A DNA stretch of 64,000 nt, from contig CACCQD010000003.1 of assembly GCA_902547925.1 (NCBI GenBank), positions 1 to 64,000 of the forward strand, given 5' to 3'. The notes beneath the pieces were generated by a model, which saw only the letters and a program-made list of their open reading frames with translations, searched no databases and was not told the origin of the DNA. Shown one piece after another: positions 26,505 through 34,398 of the stretch. The stretch is from an uncultured SAR116 cluster alpha proteobacterium (GTDB taxonomy: Bacteria; Pseudomonadota; Alphaproteobacteria; Puniceispirillales; Puniceispirillaceae). Made by a program: the position numbers and the translations under genes. Each line of letters begins with the position of its first letter. The stretch's first letter is position 1.

Positions 26505-27038
26505 ATGGGCCTGCTCATTTTAACCCTAATCATCCTCTGGGGATGGGCAGAGGTCACAGCATTCATCATTATTGGGGGTGAAATCGGCGGGCTTTTGACT
26601 TTCATTGGTGTGTTTCTCACCGCTGTTGTGGGGTTGTGGCTGCTACGACGCCAGGCAGCAAATGTAATGGCAAATCTGAGACATCAGGTGACGCTTGGTG
26701 AGGCGCCACTTGCCGCGGTGGCAGAAAGCGTGTCCTTGCTTATTGGCGGCATATTGATGCTGATCCCGGGATATGTCACAGACGGGGTCGGGTTGTTATT
26801 GTTTGTTCCGGGGCTGCGCAGGATTGTTGGTCTTGCAATCATGAGCAGGCTTCTCAAAAACGCACGGTTTCGTACCTTTGCGGGAACTGGAACTGCCGGG
26901 TTTCACAATGCCGGTCAAAGCGCCGCTGACAATAACCGTCATAGCCCAGAATGGTCTAGACAACAGCGCGACGACTTTACCATCATTGAGGGTGAGGTGG
27001 AGGAGAAAGCCGATTATCCATCCCAAAGACTGAAATAA
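26505..27038 (+). CDS. fxsA: FxsA family membrane protein
   Basis: 177 residues. The N-terminal part has membrane segments at about 5-25 and 28-46, and a further pair after residue 74. The conserved block SVSLLIGGILMLIPGYVTDGVGLLLFVPGLR is the FxsA signature. The C-terminal 50 residues are polar and cytoplasmic. A GAGGAAAG ribosome site precedes ATG 26505. FxsA was named for excluding phage T7 from F-plasmid cells when overexpressed; its normal role is not known. The fxsA-secB order next to a Tim44-like gene is common in alphaproteobacteria. Confidence 0.9.
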   Translation: MGLLILTLIILWGWAEVTAFIIIGGEIGGLLTFIGVFLTAVVGLWLLRRQAANVMANLRHQVTLGEAPLAAVAESVSLLIGGILMLIPGYVTDGVGLLLFVPGLRRIVGLAIMSRLLKNARFRTFAGTGTAGFHNAGQSAADNNRHSPEWSRQQRDDFTIIEGEVEEKADYPSQRLK

Positions 27039-27165
27039 TCCATCATGCGTCAGATAATCGTTTGGCCGGACATCAGAAAGCAAGGTTGCTGCATGCTTGC
27101 CGCTAGAACTCGTTCCATGCTATGTCGCTGTCGATTAGGTTTTGGTTCCCCGAGGAGGCCGCCAT

Positions 27166-27672
27166 ATGAGTGAAGATAACAAGAAAGCCAAATCGACAGA
27201 CGCGACGCAGAACGGTGAGCCGACAGCCAATCGGCAGATCGTTGTTCACACGCAATATATCAAAGATCTTTCCTTCGAGAATCCGAAGGCGCCAGAGATT
27301 CTGATGGAGTCGCCAAACCAGCCCGATGTTGAGATCACAGTGAATGTTGGAGCTCGGCCGCTTGGCGATGCAAAATACGAAGTTATGCTCAATCTGGGAG
27401 CAAAGGCCAAAACCGATGACAAAGCGCTTTTTCTTGTTGATCTGACTTATGCCGGCATTGTGTCCTGCCCGGGTACAGCGGCGGCAGATGTCAATCCAAT
27501 GGTAATGATTGAAGCACCACGTTTGCTATTTCCCTTCGCCCGCGCCATAGTCTCTGACGTCACGCGTGATGGAGGTTTTATGCCTCTGAACATACAGCCC
27601 GTCGATTTTGTCGCAGTGTATCAACATAATCTGGCAAAGCAGCAGGAAGCGGCAGAAAAGACCAAGCAATAA
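27166..27672 (+). CDS. secB: protein-export chaperone SecB
   Basis: Cytoplasmic tetrameric chaperone that keeps preproteins unfolded and delivers them to SecA. ATG 27166 was chosen: GAGGAGG stands just before it, and the 168-residue protein then has family length; GTG 27142 would add eight residues. Recognisable blocks: VHTQYIKDLSFENPKAPEI, the YEVMLNLGAKAK strand, CPGTAAADVNPMVMIEAPRLLFPFAR, and the GGFMPLNIQPVDF end. It converges on dnaQ. The 127-base gap from fxsA shows no clear element. Confidence 0.95.
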   Translation: MSEDNKKAKSTDATQNGEPTANRQIVVHTQYIKDLSFENPKAPEILMESPNQPDVEITVNVGARPLGDAKYEVMLNLGAKAKTDDKALFLVDLTYAGIVSCPGTAAADVNPMVMIEAPRLLFPFARAIVSDVTRDGGFMPLNIQPVDFVAVYQHNLAKQQEAAEKTKQ

Positions 27673-27692
27673 AGCGCTGATCCGTCACCAGC

Positions 27693-27710
27693 CTGAGAGC
27701 TCTCTCTCAG
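27693..27710. terminator. hairpin between convergent secB and dnaQ
   Basis: CTGAGAG, a 4-base loop, then CTCTCAG form a perfect 7-bp hairpin just after the secB stop, and it covers the last bases of dnaQ. No good T-run follows in either direction, so terminator activity is only possible. Confidence 0.35.
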
Positions 27711-28417
27711 CGTTTCCAGATTGGATCTTCGATTTTCTTCAGAAAACCCTCATGCGCCGAAAGCTCGGCTTCCGAGGGCATATGCGGTCTTGAGAACTGC
27801 GCGGCATCGCGCCGCATGCTAAAGCCTGACTGTACGATAGGTGTTTCGCTGGCTGGTTGTTGCTCCTGTTTTTCAGTCCGCGCTAAATCAAGTGACAGAT
27901 TTGGTTGGCGACCGCCAAGCAATTCAATATAGACCTCAGCCAAAAGATCGGCATCAACCAGTGCGCCGTGAAGATCACGGTGGCTATTGTCAATCTCAAA
28001 TCGGCGACATAAAGCATTGAGGTTGGCCTGTGCCCCGGGAAATTTCTTGCGTGCTATGGCCAGCGTATCAACAGCGCGTGACATCGGGTACTCCGGCAAT
28101 GAGAGGCGCGCCAGCTCCGCATTTATGAAAGCCATGTCGAAGCTGGCATTGTGAATCACCATCTGATCTTCACCGACAAATTGCATGAAACGTTGAGCGA
28201 TGTCAGCGAAAACAGGTTTGTTGGCAAGAAATTCGGAACTGATACCATGGACAGCAAAAGCGCCATCCTCAATGTCACGTTCAGGATTGATATAAAGGTG
28301 CAGATTGTTGCCGGTGGGAATGTGGTTGACCAATTCCAGCGCGCCAATTTCGATGATGCGATGGCCCTCAGCCGCGCTTATTCCCGTCGTTTCGGTATCC
28401 AAAACAATTTCGCGCAT
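27707..28417 (-). CDS. dnaQ: DNA polymerase III epsilon subunit (proofreading exonuclease)
   Basis: 3'-5' exonuclease that proofreads for the replicase. The start at ATG 28417 gives 236 residues opening MREIVLDTETTG; the frame extension to 28462 is upstream of this motif. Catalytic acidic residues appear in DTETTG (Exo I), HNASFDMAFINAEL (Exo II) and HRDLHGALVDADLLAEVY (Exo III with the active-site His). The tail beyond about 180 should carry the clamp- and alpha-binding segment. It lies 41 bases after coaE. The order maf-coaE-dnaQ is usual near the origin of alphaproteobacteria. Confidence 0.95.
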   Translation of the reverse strand: MREIVLDTETTGISAAEGHRIIEIGALELVNHIPTGNNLHLYINPERDIEDGAFAVHGISSEFLANKPVFADIAQRFMQFVGEDQMVIHNASFDMAFINAELARLSLPEYPMSRAVDTLAIARKKFPGAQANLNALCRRFEIDNSHRDLHGALVDADLLAEVYIELLGGRQPNLSLDLARTEKQEQQPASETPIVQSGFSMRRDAAQFSRPHMPSEAELSAHEGFLKKIEDPIWKR

Positions 28418-28458
28418 TACAACTCCATTGCTGCTCGCCACAAAACCAAATTGTCGCC

Positions 28459-29052
28459 TCAAGTCAACAGCCGGTCAAGCCAATCAAACAGCTGCTGGCG
28501 GGTCACATCCAAATCCGTTCCGGTGTCGAGGACAAAATCAGCCCTAGCCACCTTTTTATTGAGTGGTATTTGACTATTCAGGATTCCTGTCAATTTGTCA
28601 TCTGTCATCCCATCTCTAGACAGCGCCCGTTCACGCTGAATTTCAAACGGCGCATTTGTAACGACAACCAGATTGCAAAGATTATGTGTTTCCGCCTCAA
28701 AAAGAAGAGGAACGTCAAGAACCACCATCTGCGCATTATTCTGACGATGCCGCGCCAGAAACTCTTCGCGGTCATCGGCAACGAGCGGATGGAGAATCTT
28801 CTCCAAAATAATTCGATCTTCCGGATTCTGGAAAACACGCTGCCCCAGACGATCACGGTCGATAGCCCCATCCCCACTCAGAACATCATCACCAAACGCT
28901 GAACAAATCTTGGACACCGCCCCCCCCCCAACCCCAAGAAGGTCATGCACACTCTGATCTGCATCGAACACGGCAATGTCGCGCTCACGAAACATATCTG
29001 CGGTCGTGGATTTTCCCGTGGCTATTCCACCAGTCAGGCCAACCACAATCAT
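28459..29052 (-). CDS. coaE: dephospho-CoA kinase
   Basis: Last step of coenzyme A synthesis. From ATG 29052 it has 197 residues, beginning with the P-loop region MIVVGLTGGIATGKST. DAD (VFDADQSVHDLL) and the lid block LDVPLLFEA are in place. A run of ten C on the plus strand at 28920-28929 lies inside the gene and encodes part of VGGGAV; such a run is prone to slippage. The frame open to 29169 overlaps maf and is not used. Stop of maf and start of coaE overlap by 4 bases, so the two are translationally coupled. Confidence 0.93.
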   Translation of the reverse strand: MIVVGLTGGIATGKSTTADMFRERDIAVFDADQSVHDLLGVGGGAVSKICSAFGDDVLSGDGAIDRDRLGQRVFQNPEDRIILEKILHPLVADDREEFLARHRQNNAQMVVLDVPLLFEAETHNLCNLVVVTNAPFEIQRERALSRDGMTDDKLTGILNSQIPLNKKVARADFVLDTGTDLDVTRQQLFDWLDRLLT

Positions 29053-29687
29053 TTTTGCGCTCGCAACGCCAACCCATGACCCCGCAAAAAGGCCAGAACC
29101 TGCAAAATAGGCAGACCAAGCACTGCGTAGGAACACCCTGTGATACTGCTGAACAGATGTGCGCCCCATCCTTCAATCTGATAAGATCCCGGAGTGGCAG
29201 AGGCGGCATCGCCGATAGCCCGCAAATAGTGATCAATGAACCCATCGGTCAGCGGCCGCATTGTCAGTGATGGGGCTTCGATATGATGCCAAATCCGCTC
29301 ACCGTCGCGATAGATCACCGTGGCAGTTAAGAGTTGATGTGTCTTTCCAGACAAAAGCTGGAGTTGCGACAACGCCATTTCATGCGTCTTGGGTTTGCCA
29401 AGGATTTGATCATCACAGACAAGAATCTGGTCAGCACCGAGGACAAAGCCGGAGGGGTGGTCACCATTATCATGCGCCACTTTTCGCGCCTTCATCTCAG
29501 CAAGCAGGACGGCAATATCCTCAGCCGGCATTAAAGAGGCCGTGGCCGACCCACGCAAACCTTCCTCATCAACATGTGCCGCGCGGGCAATGAACTGAAT
29601 GCCCGCGTCAGCCAGCATTTTGCGGCGCGTCGAACTTTGCGAGGCCAAAACAAGCGCCCCCGTTGGCAGAGAAAACTTCTTTTGCAT
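29049..29687 (-). CDS. Maf-like nucleotide pyrophosphatase
   Basis: 212 residues from ATG 29687. The ALVLASQSSTRRKMLADAG block matches the Maf signature (ASxSPRRxxLL), with S-T replacing S-P. The catalytic region GADQILVCDDQILGKP and the QLLSGKTHQLLTA block follow. Maf proteins hydrolyse non-canonical nucleoside triphosphates such as dTTP/UTP or m7GTP. Which subgroup this belongs to cannot be settled by eye. It lies 10 bases downstream of ppsR and overlaps coaE, so the whole run from ppsR to dnaQ is likely one leftward operon leading away from the proposed origin. Confidence 0.9.
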   Translation of the reverse strand: MQKKFSLPTGALVLASQSSTRRKMLADAGIQFIARAAHVDEEGLRGSATASLMPAEDIAVLLAEMKARKVAHDNGDHPSGFVLGADQILVCDDQILGKPKTHEMALSQLQLLSGKTHQLLTATVIYRDGERIWHHIEAPSLTMRPLTDGFIDHYLRAIGDAASATPGSYQIEGWGAHLFSSITGCSYAVLGLPILQVLAFLRGHGLALRAQK

Positions 29688-29697
29688 ACCGTCAGTG

Positions 29698-30516
29698 CTA
29701 ACTTTCGTTCCAAGTGGTGTGAAGCTGAATGATCGCCGCTGCTGTTTCCTCGATGGACCGCCGGGTAACATCAATCACCGGCCATTGATTCAGGGTGAAC
29801 AAGCGGCGTGCCTGGCGCACCTCCTCGGTAATGGCCTCCAGATCCGCATAGCCCTCATTCGCATCGTCAGACATTGCAATCTGCCGGGTGCGGCGGATAA
29901 GACTCAGCCGTTTTGGATCATTGGTCAGTCCCACAACAATGATGTTCAAACCATCGAGATGGTGAATCGGAAATGGAGTTCCAGGTACCAACGCGTAATT
30001 CGCAACCTTGTAGCCACGGTGAGCAAGATACATTGAGGTCGGTGTCTTTGAGGAGCGTGACACACCAACAAGCAGAATATCAGCATCCTTCAACGCACCC
30101 ATATTCATCCCATCATCATGGCTGACGGCAAAATCTATCGCCGCGATCCGGCGATAATAATCACCATCAAGTTGACGCTGACCACCGGGTTTGTTTCGTG
30201 AACTTTGGCCAAGAACAGTGCCGAAAAGATCGACCACTGGATCAAGAACCGAAACATGTGGTACAAGTAGAGAATCGCATTTTTCTTCGATCTTGCTTCG
30301 CAGGTCGGTGTCTAGAATGCTCATCAGCAATATCCCATGATAGCGCTCAAGGCTGGTAAAAATAGCCTCGAGATGTTGCTGGCTACGCACAAGTGTCCAA
30401 ACATGCTCGGTTGTTTTAACGTCAGGGAATTGTGCCAGACACGCCCGCGAAATTTGATGAACAGTTTCACCTGTTGAGTCGGACACAAGGTGAATATGAA
30501 TTTTTGGTGTCGCCAT
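29698..30516 (-). CDS. ppsR: pyruvate,phosphate dikinase regulatory protein (DUF299 kinase/pyrophosphorylase)
   Basis: 272 residues from ATG 30516 (MATPKIHIHLVSDSTGET); ATG 30525 is the alternative. HLVSDSTGET and the P-loop-like GVSRSSKTPTS near 154 are the family marks. Members phosphorylate a threonine of pyruvate phosphate dikinase or phosphoenolpyruvate synthase with ADP and remove the phosphate with Pi, switching gluconeogenic flux. DUF299 next to maf and hemE is typical of the alphaproteobacterial origin region. It is the first gene left of the proposed oriC and is transcribed away from it. Confidence 0.93.
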   Translation of the reverse strand: MATPKIHIHLVSDSTGETVHQISRACLAQFPDVKTTEHVWTLVRSQQHLEAIFTSLERYHGILLMSILDTDLRSKIEEKCDSLLVPHVSVLDPVVDLFGTVLGQSSRNKPGGQRQLDGDYYRRIAAIDFAVSHDDGMNMGALKDADILLVGVSRSSKTPTSMYLAHRGYKVANYALVPGTPFPIHHLDGLNIIVVGLTNDPKRLSLIRRTRQIAMSDDANEGYADLEAITEEVRQARRLFTLNQWPVIDVTRRSIEETAAAIIQLHTTWNES

Positions 30517-30684
30517 CATTCGCAAAAATTATCCTCTCCTCAACATCTTGTCACCCCGATTCATCGTCTTTAAAAATCAGCCTTCACTCAGGCCACGACA
30601 TCTTGTGTACAAACCTGGTAAAAACTCAGGTATAACCCGATCGGCTGTGGGGATGAAATGCCAGAGATTTAATGAAAGACTGGT

Positions 30685-30693
30685 TTATCCACA
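30685..30693 (+). promoter_or_regulatory. DnaA box, perfect TTATCCACA
   Basis: Exact match to the strong consensus, in the proposed oriC. Confidence 0.7.
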
Positions 30694-30811
30694 TATATCC
30701 TGATGTTTAACAACTGTGGACAGAAAAATCACACCGAGATCCTAATGTCGCGATTAACATCGCATATTGTTGAAAAATATGTCTATTCTTAGCAAAAAAT
30801 GGGGATAAAGC

Positions 30812-30820
30812 TGTGGATAA
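30812..30820 (-). promoter_or_regulatory. DnaA box, perfect, reverse orientation
   Basis: TGTGGATAA on the plus strand is the exact reverse complement of TTATCCACA. It lies 127 bases from the first box. Confidence 0.7.
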
Positions 30821-30845
30821 ATAGCGATTTTTTGGTCAAGGGCTG

Positions 30846-30854
30846 TTATTCACA
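30846..30854 (+). promoter_or_regulatory. DnaA box TTATTCACA
   Basis: One base from the strong consensus and within the usual TTWTNCACA pattern. It lies directly beside the AT-rich stretch, where the opening box is expected. Confidence 0.6.
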
Positions 30855-30912
30855 AGCACTACTACAACATCTAACTATATATACTAATATCTACTTAGTA
30901 ATTGAGAACCTG

Positions 30913-31941
30913 ATGACATCATCACCTCTACTGAACGCATTGGCAGGTAAAAAATCCTCACGACCACCGCTTTGGATGATGCGACAGGCGGGCCGATATC
31001 TTGCAGAATACCGGGCGGTCAGACAAAGCCAGTCAGACTTTATCTCCTTCTGTCTTAATTCAGAAAAAGCCTGTGAGGTAACGTTACAACCGATCCAGCG
31101 ATTTGATTTTGATGCCGCTATCATATTTTCTGACATTTTGATGATTCCTTGGGCACTCGACAGGAATGTACATTTTATTCCTGGCACCGGTCCTAAGCTG
31201 ACACCTTGGACTATAGATATACCACTCGATAACACACTGCTTGATAAAATAAGCACACGCCTAGCACCCATTGGAAAAACTGTTCAATTGACAAGATCAA
31301 AGCTGGCCGCTGAGAAGGCCTTGATTGGCTTTGCCGGGGCCCCTTGGACTGTTATCACCTACATGATTGAAGGTGGATCCTCACGTGATTTTACTGACAC
31401 AAGACAATGGCTTTGGTTCCATCCAAAAAAATTTGAAGCGCTTCTTGATTATGTGACAGAAGCAACAATTCATTTTTTAGTGGTGCAGGCCAGAGCAGGT
31501 GCTGACGTGCTAATGTTGTTTGACAGCTGGGCAAACGCGGTACCCGCAGAACGACGTGAGCAAATTGTTGTTGCGCCAATCCGCAGAATTATACGAGCAT
31601 TGCGCAAACTAGGCTTAAAACAGCCAGTAATCGGTTTTCCAAAAGGTATTGGTGAAGGGATCATCAATTATGCAGAAGAAGCCGAAATCGACGCGTTAGC
31701 AATTGACCATATGACTGATGCCGCGTGGGTTAACAAAATCCTACCGAAAAACATGCCGGTACAGGGAAATTTGGATCCACTCAGTTTGCTTGTGGGCGGC
31801 TCTAAAATGACAAAATCAATCGACCATATACTTGATAGTTTCAAGGATCGGCCGCATATCTTCAACCTCGGACACGGAATTACGCCGCCAACACCAATCT
31901 GTAACGTCGAACGGATGGTTCAATGGGTTAGAAAGTCATAA
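30913..31941 (+). CDS. hemE: uroporphyrinogen decarboxylase
   Basis: Removes four carboxyl groups from uroporphyrinogen III in heme synthesis. ATG 30913 gives 342 residues beginning MTSSPLLNALAGK; the frame extension to 30799 runs into the proposed origin. PPLWMMRQAGRYLAEYR is the family signature. DAAIIFSDILMIPWAL contains the active-site Asp. GFAGAPWTVITYMIEGG and FNLGHGITP are further conserved blocks. It is visibly more AT-rich than genes to its right. hemJ starts one base after the stop, so two heme-pathway steps are coupled here. Confidence 0.96.
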   Translation: MTSSPLLNALAGKKSSRPPLWMMRQAGRYLAEYRAVRQSQSDFISFCLNSEKACEVTLQPIQRFDFDAAIIFSDILMIPWALDRNVHFIPGTGPKLTPWTIDIPLDNTLLDKISTRLAPIGKTVQLTRSKLAAEKALIGFAGAPWTVITYMIEGGSSRDFTDTRQWLWFHPKKFEALLDYVTEATIHFLVVQARAGADVLMLFDSWANAVPAERREQIVVAPIRRIIRALRKLGLKQPVIGFPKGIGEGIINYAEEAEIDALAIDHMTDAAWVNKILPKNMPVQGNLDPLSLLVGGSKMTKSIDHILDSFKDRPHIFNLGHGITPPTPICNVERMVQWVRKS

Positions 31942-31942
31942 A

Positions 31943-32371
31943 ATGGGATATGAATACATTAAAGCATTCCATCTGATCGCGGCTATGAGCTGGATGGCTG
32001 GTTTGCTCTATTTACCACGTCTTTATGTCTACCATGCTGAGACGGATATTGGCTCTGTGCAAGCTGAAACTTTTAAGGTCATGGAACGACGTTTGCTCAA
32101 AGCAATCATGAATCCGGCGATGATTGTAACATTTGGTCTTGGGGCCTGGATGCTTGTCCTGAATCCCAGCTTGTTATCTGAAGGTTGGATGCATGTGAAA
32201 ATTTTTAGTGTTGCGCTGATGGCGGCATGCCACGGAAAATTTTCAAAAATGCGGCGTCTGCTCGAAAATAATGAGAAACCATTATCCTCAAAAAACTATC
32301 GGATCTGGAATGAGGTGCCGACAGGGTTAATGGTGATCATCGTGATCATGGCGGTGGCCAAGCCAATTTGA
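31943..32371 (+). CDS. hemJ: protoporphyrinogen oxidase HemJ
   Basis: 142-residue membrane protein that oxidises protoporphyrinogen IX. ATG 31943 is one base after the hemE stop; a frame open from 31832 overlaps hemE and is not used. Four membrane segments can be seen. The family start YEYIKAFHLIAAMSWMAGLLYLPRLYVYH carries the conserved His (in KAFHLIA) that ligates heme, and KNYRIWNEVPTGLMVIIVIM holds the conserved RxxNE-type motif near the end. Placement hemE-hemJ-rho is typical of alphaproteobacteria lacking hemG and hemY. Confidence 0.94.
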   Translation: MGYEYIKAFHLIAAMSWMAGLLYLPRLYVYHAETDIGSVQAETFKVMERRLLKAIMNPAMIVTFGLGAWMLVLNPSLLSEGWMHVKIFSVALMAACHGKFSKMRRLLENNEKPLSSKNYRIWNEVPTGLMVIIVIMAVAKPI

Positions 32372-32381
32372 TTTTGGTTTG

Positions 32382-32409
32382 TTGACATCTTCGTGGCAAA
32401 GATTACTAT
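32382..32409 (+). promoter_or_regulatory. sigma-70-type promoter for rho
   Basis: Perfect TTGACA at 32382-32387, then 16 bases, then TACTAT at 32404-32409. It lies in the 131-base gap between hemJ and rho, giving a leader of about 90 bases before the rho start. Confidence 0.5.
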
Positions 32410-32502
32410 CTAGCTGCCTGCGTGCTTGGTGTAGGCGTGATGGATAGTCATTCAGTTCTGTCCTGTTTTCCCTCCACGTCCATTATCCATTGAGTTGATG
32501 TC

Positions 32503-33762
32503 ATGCATCTCCAGGAACTTAAACAAAAGTCGCCGGCTGACCTTTTGGCATACGCTGAAGAGGTGGAAGTTGAAAATGCAAGCACACTGCGCAAGCAGGA
32601 TATGATGTTTGCCATTCTAAAGCAGCTCGCTGACAATGATGTGGCAATATATGGCAGCGGTGTGCTTGAAGTTTTGTCAGACGGTTTTGGGTTTTTGAGG
32701 GCTCCGGAATCGAATTATCTGCCGGGCCCAGATGATATCTACGTATCACCAAGCCAAGTGCGGCGTTTCGGTTTGCGCACAGGAGATACGGTTGAAGGCG
32801 AAATTCGCGCCCCTAAAGACGGCGAACGGTATTTTGCGCTGCTAAAAGTTGAAACAATCAATTTTGAAGAACCAGGCGCGGTTCGGCACCGAATTAATTT
32901 CGATAATCTCACGCCGCTCTATCCTGAAAATAAACTGACGCTGGAGCTGGCATTCAATCCGGATAAAAAGGACAATACACCGCGCGTTATTGATCTCGTG
33001 TCACCGATGGGCAAGGGCCAGCGCGGTTTGATTGTGGCACCGCCACGAACCGGTAAGACAATGATGCTGCAGAGCATCGCGCACGCAATTTCGGAAAATC
33101 ATCCTGAGGTTTATCTGATCGTTTTGCTGATCGATGAGAGGCCTGAGGAAGTGACTGATATGCAGCGCTCCGTTCGGGGTGAGGTGATTTCCTCAACCTT
33201 TGATGAACCTGCATCGAGACATGTTCAAGTTACTGAAATGGTTATAGAAAAAGCCAAAAGACTGGTTGAGCATAAACGTGATGTTGTGATTCTTCTTGAC
33301 TCCATTACCCGCCTCGCACGGGCTTATAACACGGTTGTGCCATCATCTGGAAAGGTTTTGACCGGTGGTGTTGACGCCAACGCACTTCAGCGTCCAAAGC
33401 GGTTTTTTGGCGCCGCACGGAATGTCGAGGAAGGTGGGTCATTGACGATTATTGCAACCGCCCTGATCGAAACTGGATCACGGATGGATGAGGTGATCTT
33501 TGAGGAATTCAAGGGAACCGGCAACAGTGAGGTTATTCTCGATCGGAAACTTTCAGACAAGCGTACTTTCCCAGCTATCGATATTACCCGCTCTGGAACA
33601 CGTAAGGAAGAGCTGCTTGTTGACAAGGGAACGCTTGCTAAAATGTGGGTCCTGCGCCGCATCTTGATGCAGATGGGGCCGGTTGACGCGATGGAGTTTC
33701 TCATTGATAAACTCAAGAACTCAAAGAGCAATGATGATTTCTTTGATCAGATGAACAGCTAG
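32503..33762 (+). CDS. rho: transcription termination factor Rho
   Basis: Hexameric RNA-dependent ATPase that ends untranslated transcripts. The 419 residues show the N-terminal helical domain ([20 protein letters not shown]), the cold-shock-like RNA-binding fold ([30 protein letters not shown]), the P-loop [10 protein letters not shown], Walker [17 protein letters not shown], and the Q/R loops in [21 protein letters not shown]. Length and motifs are complete. A good promoter lies upstream. It overlaps ogt by 4 bases at the convergent ends. Confidence 0.97.
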   Translation: MHLQELKQKSPADLLAYAEEVEVENASTLRKQDMMFAILKQLADNDVAIYGSGVLEVLSDGFGFLRAPESNYLPGPDDIYVSPSQVRRFGLRTGDTVEGEIRAPKDGERYFALLKVETINFEEPGAVRHRINFDNLTPLYPENKLTLELAFNPDKKDNTPRVIDLVSPMGKGQRGLIVAPPRTGKTMMLQSIAHAISENHPEVYLIVLLIDERPEEVTDMQRSVRGEVISSTFDEPASRHVQVTEMVIEKAKRLVEHKRDVVILLDSITRLARAYNTVVPSSGKVLTGGVDANALQRPKRFFGAARNVEEGGSLTIIATALIETGSRMDEVIFEEFKGTGNSEVILDRKLSDKRTFPAIDITRSGTRKEELLVDKGTLAKMWVLRRILMQMGPVDAMEFLIDKLKNSKSNDDFFDQMNS

Positions 33763-34259
33763 GAAAATTGGCTCTCAAGAGAAATCAACGCCATTTTACA
33801 GGCAAGATTATCTGCATTATCAGGTGGCATCGAGCTTCCCCCGCCATAATGTCCGATTGTGCCATCTGATTTCACTACCCTGTGGCACGGATAAATGATC
33901 GGAATTGGGTTGGAGGCGCAGGCGGCACCAGCCGCGCGTGACGCCTTTGGTTTTCCCGCTGCAATGGCAAACTCCTTGTAGCTGAGAGTGCTACCATAGG
34001 GGATATGCATCATAATATCCAGCCAATGTCGCGCGGTTGCTGATTTTCCCTCAGGATTGATTGGCAAATCAAAACCAACTCTGTCGCCGGCAAAATATTC
34101 TTTTAGCTGGCCGATGGTTTCACGTGAAACATCATCGGGTTTGTCTGGATCGTCCCAACGGGTCTGATCCCAATCGAGGCGAATGAGGGCGCAGCCGTTG
34201 CTGACTGCACGTATCCAGCCAAGGGGTGAGTGAAAACTTGTTTGATAATGGGTCATCAT
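33759..34259 (-). CDS. ogt: methylated-DNA--protein-cysteine methyltransferase
   Basis: Suicide enzyme that takes the methyl group from O6-methylguanine. From ATG 34259, preceded by AGGA at about 8 bases, it has 166 residues. The active-site motif PCHRVV is intact, as are the helix-turn-helix block [25 protein letters not shown] and the [12 protein letters not shown] start of the domain. It is the only leftward gene between the proposed oriC and holA. A parS site with one mismatch is embedded in it at 34116-34131. The frame extension to 34322 is not supported. Confidence 0.92.
   Translation of the reverse strand: MMTHYQTSFHSPLGWIRAVSNGCALIRLDWDQTRWDDPDKPDDVSRETIGQLKEYFAGDRVGFDLPINPEGKSATARHWLDIMMHIPYGSTLSYKEFAIAAGKPKASRAAGAACASNPIPIIYPCHRVVKSDGTIGHYGGGSSMPPDNADNLACKMALISLESQFS
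34116..34131. promoter_or_regulatory. parS centromere site (15 of 16 bases)
   Basis: GGTTTCACGTGAAACA differs from the ParB consensus TGTTTCACGTGAAACA only at the first base. It lies inside ogt, 3.4 kb right of the proposed oriC. Confidence 0.75.
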
Positions 34260-34398
34260 CACAATTTCCTGTTTGTGGGTAAGTGTGAGCCACCAATCAA
34301 GGAATAGCATCCAGACAAACAAACTTGCTGAAAGGTGAGATTAAAGATAAGTCTAGGCAGATTCGTAGCCCAGTGAAAGAGAATTTGGAGCAACCCTG

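Larger units (their letters stand above)
30526..30912. other. probable chromosomal replication origin (oriC)
   Basis: A gap of about 390 bases between ppsR and hemE, which point away from each other. Perfect DnaA boxes TTATCCACA lie at 30685-30693 (+) and 30812-30820 (minus). The near-consensus box TTATTCACA is at 30846-30854 (+). Weaker matches with two changes are at 30646-30654 and 30715-30723. An AT-rich stretch follows at about 30866-30905 and could be the unwinding element. In Caulobacter and relatives oriC is also next to hemE, and here maf-coaE-dnaQ, mnmE-mnmG-rsmG and parAB flank it. No paired TTAA-N7-TTAA CtrA site was seen. Activity is inferred from sequence only. Confidence 0.75.
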
